Positions 60,789-64,000 of a stretch of DNA of 64,000 nucleotides are shown here, piece after piece. The notes beneath the pieces were generated by a model that worked only from the letters and a program-made list of their open reading frames with translations, searched no databases and was not told the origin of the DNA. The DNA is from CAYWVO01 sp964461835 (lineage in GTDB: Bacteria > Zixibacteria > MSB-5A5 > WJJR01 > JAJRUJ01). Each line of letters opens with the position of its first letter. Positions within the stretch are counted from its first letter, which is position 1. The position numbers and the translations under genes are program-made. Location: NCBI GenBank assembly GCA_964461835.1, contig CAYWVO010000004.1, positions 1 to 64,000 on the forward strand, read 5' to 3'.

Positions 60789-60986
60789 CGTCAATCTCCC
60801 ATAATGGCCAATCGGGCGGTGTATTTCAAATGAGTTTTCTGGCCAGACTACCGGTTTCTCGTATTTTTGTCTGAATTCAAGGCTACTTACCAGTATCCTA
60901 CCTTTTCTGTCGAGTTTTCCTTGTTCCCTGTGGGGAAATAATCTACTCTTTTGACGGTACAACGCTAGCGTGGTGGTTGAAAAGGA

Positions 60987-61964
60987 ATGGCCAAAAAGAA
61001 AACCAGTCACATGTCGCTCCGAACCCGGTTGCTAGTACTAATCCCGCTCCCGGTAATCGCGGTCGCGATATTTTGGGCCGGTTCCCAGCCGCGCGAAGGC
61101 TTGTTCGAGTCGGAACCGGACGCCGCCTGGTCGGCGACCACCGGGCCGCTATCGTTACCCGCAGATTTGCCGTCCTCCGGCTTTGTCCTGGCCGACACGG
61201 TGCAGCACTTTGATGCGGACAACCTGTATCTGAAAATTAATGGTCACGACGTAACCTTTTTCCGCTTTGGTTTCGAATTGCTGACCTTTGCCTCCTACGC
61301 AGGCGAAGCAGACGCCTTTATCGATGTGTACGCTTACCGGATGACCGGTCGGCCTAATGCACTCGGTGTTTACGCCTTCGAGCGGGCTGATGATCGCGAA
61401 AACCTGGGAATCGCCGACGCCGGCTACACGGCCGGCGGGGCAACATTTTTCTACCGTGGACCATACTACGTGCAGGTGATCCCGGCCGGTAAGGAGAATA
61501 GCACAGCGCCAGCCATGGCCGAAATACTCGATTCTCTACGGGTGGTAATCCCAGCGCCGGTGGAGCCGCTTTCGGCGCTGAGTTGGTTCCCGGATGAACA
61601 TCGGGTGTCCAACTCGGACGGCTATTTTCCTGATAATGCTTTTGGGACTGATTTCGTCAGTGATATTTACACGACTGATTATGAACTTGATGGCAGCACA
61701 GCCACCGTGTTTTTGCACCGGTCCGATACCGCCCAAAATATGTATGAGCGCTATGGCGAGTTCCTCACTGAGAACGCCGAAAGCGAAGGAGTACAGCAGG
61801 TAGCAGGCCAGGAGCTTGTGACATTTTTGGATTATGGTGACCGAGTGTGGTTGTTCCAGTTCGACTCGTATTTCGGTGGATTGCTGGGTGACGTTGAAAT
61901 CTCTGCCATGAAGACGCTGGCCGCAAACGTTGTCAACCATCTGCGGCGGAGTGCCCAGGATTAA
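60987..61964 (+). CDS. DUF6599-type membrane-anchored protein
   Basis: The 325-aa protein has one N-terminal membrane helix (LLVLIPLPVIAVAIFWAG) and an exported part. ADNLYLKINGHDVTFFRFGFELLTFASY, DVYAYRMTGRPNALGVYAFERAD and GGATFFYRGPYYVQVIP are the recurring blocks of DUF6599, of unknown function. The gene ends at 61964 and the next ATG begins at 61965, so the trio is one operon. I suspect it is an external partner of the redox proteins that follow. Confidence 0.8.
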   Translation: MAKKKTSHMSLRTRLLVLIPLPVIAVAIFWAGSQPREGLFESEPDAAWSATTGPLSLPADLPSSGFVLADTVQHFDADNLYLKINGHDVTFFRFGFELLTFASYAGEADAFIDVYAYRMTGRPNALGVYAFERADDRENLGIADAGYTAGGATFFYRGPYYVQVIPAGKENSTAPAMAEILDSLRVVIPAPVEPLSALSWFPDEHRVSNSDGYFPDNAFGTDFVSDIYTTDYELDGSTATVFLHRSDTAQNMYERYGEFLTENAESEGVQQVAGQELVTFLDYGDRVWLFQFDSYFGGLLGDVEISAMKTLAANVVNHLRRSAQD

Positions 61965-62927
61965 ATGAGTATGGATCGACGCGCGTTTCTTATCCAAACG
62001 GCAAAAGCATCGGCGGCGGCACTGGCGGTGAGTGCTGGGGGCATCTGGCTGGCCGGACGCCGTCCGGACGGGAAAGAGGCCCTCTTTAACATCCCCGATT
62101 TCTCAATACCATCACACAATCTCGCCCGAGATGTGGTGATGGTGCATGGTAAGGACGCAGAGCGAATGGTCCGGACTGCCCTGAAGGCTATGGGTGGTAT
62201 TGAGCAATTCATCCAGGCGGGTGATCGTGTCCTGCTCAAGCCAAATGTGGGATTCGACCGGCCGCCCGAATTGGGTGCGACGACCTCGCCGGTAGTCGTG
62301 GCGGCGACCCTGCGAGCCTGCCTGGCCGCGGGCGCGAGCGAGGTATTCGTTAGCGATAACCCGATCAATTCACCCTCGGCCAGTTTCGCCCGGTCGGGTA
62401 TTGCCGAGGCAACCGAACGTGCCGGCGGAAAAGTACTGATCCTTACCGATTCGGATTTTGACGGGGCACACATCGGCGGCACCGCGATTGATACCTGGTC
62501 GACTGCGATTGAACCATTGCGAAAAGTGAACAAGGTCATTGGGATTCCCACGCTGAAAGACCACAACCTTTCGGGGATGTCCTTTGCCATGAAGAACTGG
62601 TATGGGTTATTGGGTGAAGGGCGCAACCGGTTCCATCAGGATATCCACAATGTCATCGCCGATTTGACCATGATGCTGACTCCCACGCTGATCATTGGAG
62701 ATGCCACCCGCATCCTGATGCGCAATGGTCCCACCGGGGGTTCTTCCGCGGATGTCACCCCGGGGAATACTCTGATTGTCTCTCCGGATGCCGTTGCGGT
62801 CGACGCGCTCGGCGCCGAGTTGTTGGGACGCTCGGCTGCGCATATGGACTATATTGGCATCGCCGCCACCCGAAATATCGGCTCAGACCGGCCCCGCTCC
62901 TTGCGCTTCGAAGAGGTCGCGGTCTGA
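61965..62927 (+). CDS. Tat-exported DUF362 protein
   Basis: The 320-aa protein starts MSMDRRAFLIQTAKASAAALA, a Tat signal with the RRAFL core. After it, DUF362 blocks appear: GDRVLLKPNVGFDRPPELGATTSPVVVAATLRACLAAGA, VFVSDNP, TLKDHNLSGMSFAMKNWYGLL, SPDAVAVDALGAELLG. DUF362 proteins are often fused or linked to 4Fe-4S ferredoxins but their reaction is not known. No Cys cluster motif is seen in this one. It starts directly after the DUF6599 gene and its TGA overlaps the next ATG (TGATG). Confidence 0.88.
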   Translation: MSMDRRAFLIQTAKASAAALAVSAGGIWLAGRRPDGKEALFNIPDFSIPSHNLARDVVMVHGKDAERMVRTALKAMGGIEQFIQAGDRVLLKPNVGFDRPPELGATTSPVVVAATLRACLAAGASEVFVSDNPINSPSASFARSGIAEATERAGGKVLILTDSDFDGAHIGGTAIDTWSTAIEPLRKVNKVIGIPTLKDHNLSGMSFAMKNWYGLLGEGRNRFHQDIHNVIADLTMMLTPTLIIGDATRILMRNGPTGGSSADVTPGNTLIVSPDAVAVDALGAELLGRSAAHMDYIGIAATRNIGSDRPRSLRFEEVAV

Positions 62928-64000
62928 TGCGCACAATCCGGACAATCTACCAGCTGTTCTTTCTGGCACTCTTCGTTTTCTTACTGTTGTCCGCCACGTA
63001 TGACCGGCTGGCAGGGTATCCGATAAAACTCTTCCTAGAAACTGATCCCCTGGTGGCGGGAGCGACCGCACTGGCCACCGGGACACTCTATGCCGCTTTG
63101 TGGTTCGCTGTCCCGGTGTTAGTGGTGACGATCTTTCTGGGGCGGGCGTATTGCGGCTGGGTTTGTCCCTTAGGGACTTTGCAGGATCTGGTCGCCATGC
63201 TGCGCCCAATGCGACTCAAGCAACGGATCGAGCGCAATCGCTTTCACGGCTTTCAGAAATTGAAGTACGTCATTCTCATCTGGTTTCTGGTGATGGCGGT
63301 TTTTGGGATGCTACAGATCGGCTTGCTGGACCCCATTGTCATGATGACCCGAGCCTTGACCACGTCCATTTTTCCCAGTGTCGACCGGGGCTCCGGCCTC
63401 TTGTACGTTACCGGGCGCGAATTTAACCTCGGTTGGATTGCGGGACTCCTGTTGTTGGGCGTGCTGTTCGCTGCGTATTTCTGGCCGCGATTGTGGTGTA
63501 AAATGCTCTGCCCATTGGGTGCCTTCCTGGGGATCTTCTCCCGGTGGTCGATTTTTCATATTCATCGACACGAAACCGACTGCGACGGGTGCCGGATTTG
63601 CACCGGGTATTGCCAGGCAGGCGCCGAACCGGATCAGGGACTGCGGAAATCCGAGTGTATGCTGTTATTCAACTGCCTGGAAAAGTGCCCCACCGACGCC
63701 ATAACGTTCGGCCCGGTGCGCGGCGATACGGTGCCTCCGATCCCCGGGCCAAGTCTCACCCGCCGTCATATTATCGGTGCGCTGGCTGCCGGCATCGCCA
63801 CACCGCTCATTTTTCGGCATGATGCCTCCGCGCCGGAAACGTCCAGGGCGCAGTTGATCCGTCCTCCCGGATCACAGCCAGAGCCGGAATTTCTGGAACG
63901 TTGTATCAAATGTGAAGAATGTCTGCATATCTGTCCGACCAATGTGATCCAACCCGCAATAACCGAGGCGGGAATCGAGGGTTTCTGGACCCCGGTCTTG
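62927..64000 (+). CDS. NapH-like 4Fe-4S polyferredoxin (cut by window end)
   Basis: The frame is open from ATG 62927 to the end of the window (358 codons). Four or five membrane helices come first, with CGWVCPLGTLQD and CKMLCPLGAF, the two CxxxCP motifs of NapH/NosR proteins. Then come CDGCRICTGYC and CMLLFNCLEKCP, followed by LTRRHIIGALAAGI, an internal RR plus hydrophobic segment, and CIKCEECLHICP, opening a further cluster. It probably passes electrons across the membrane to the DUF362 or DUF6599 partners. The 3' part is missing. Confidence 0.9.
   Translation, partial: MRTIRTIYQLFFLALFVFLLLSATYDRLAGYPIKLFLETDPLVAGATALATGTLYAALWFAVPVLVVTIFLGRAYCGWVCPLGTLQDLVAMLRPMRLKQRIERNRFHGFQKLKYVILIWFLVMAVFGMLQIGLLDPIVMMTRALTTSIFPSVDRGSGLLYVTGREFNLGWIAGLLLLGVLFAAYFWPRLWCKMLCPLGAFLGIFSRWSIFHIHRHETDCDGCRICTGYCQAGAEPDQGLRKSECMLLFNCLEKCPTDAITFGPVRGDTVPPIPGPSLTRRHIIGALAAGIATPLIFRHDASAPETSRAQLIRPPGSQPEPEFLERCIKCEECLHICPTNVIQPAITEAGIEGFWTPVL

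Noticed and set aside
60756..61010. 84-aa minus-strand ORF upstream of pruA
   Set aside because: It would overlap the start of the divergent DUF6599 gene and has no protein-like pattern; only its last ten codons were kept as a possible leader.

Overview
The window is 64 kb of bacterial chromosome at roughly 55% G+C by eye. It is densely coded, with few gaps and many stop/start overlaps. An exact 100-base run of N (1259-1358) marks a scaffold gap, so this is draft, probably metagenome-derived, sequence. A FadL-type outer-membrane porin, two lipoproteins with signal peptidase II, Tat components, the MreC/MreD/PBP2/RodA set and phosphatidylethanolamine synthesis point to a Gram-negative, rod-shaped bacterium. 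The DUF2723, DUF4321 and DUF6599-type proteins and the TPR-fused membrane glycosyltransferases resemble FCB-group or neighbouring candidate-phylum genomes. That placement is inference; there is no rRNA in the window to settle it.

Layout. 1-1900 is an accessory patch: the 3' end of an IS256-family transposase, REP-like hairpins, a small GIY-YIG gene abutting a 24-bp tandem repeat that runs into the gap, and the tmRNA gene, whose 3' end is one arm of a 14-bp inverted repeat. 2122-11075 (+) holds an M29 aminopeptidase, a FadL-like porin with a lipoprotein of esterase fold that lacks the nucleophile, dGTPase, a degenerate RNase H-like protein, holA, and an ECF sigma/anti-sigma pair. 11110-13308 (-) is a TPR-fused glycosyltransferase. 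13389-21228 (+) is a long housekeeping run: ecfT, truA, transaldolase-like, purB, psd, pssA, purS, purQ, a DUF4321 protein, tatA, an unknown protein and an isochorismatase-family hydrolase.

21235-31393 is mostly (-): a GGDEF protein, xerC/D, comF, rodA, PBP2, mreD, mreC, a PTS EIIA domain, a Trm112-like protein and accA. One unusual Trp/Tyr-rich then Ser/Arg-rich secreted protein sits on the + strand between rodA and PBP2. 31401-39715 (-) is a surface-polysaccharide or glycoconjugate cluster: a polyprenyl-phosphate sugar-1-phosphate transferase, four glycosyltransferases, a GT39-TPR protein and a DegT-type aminotransferase. It is followed by a PolX-PHP DNA polymerase (-), alanine racemase (+), DUF2723-TPR (-) and a periplasmic TPR protein (-).

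48051-55213 (+) holds an AhpD-like protein, yggS, a DivIVA-domain protein, purine nucleoside phosphorylase, ileS, a DksA-type zinc protein and lspA. The last part has a VOC protein, an S9 lipoprotein peptidase, a SLOG-like fusion protein of unknown function and P5C dehydrogenase (all -). The window ends in a co-oriented + trio: a DUF6599-like protein, a Tat-exported DUF362 protein and a NapH-like polyferredoxin cut by the window edge.

The most unusual items are the SLOG-like two-domain protein at 57933-59060, the ssrA/GIY-YIG/tandem-repeat locus at 954-1893, the Trp/Tyr-rich cationic secreted protein inside the rod-shape locus, and two proteins with catalytic folds but altered active sites (5039-6274 and 7712-8089). 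No CRISPR array, prophage or multi-gene defence island was seen.
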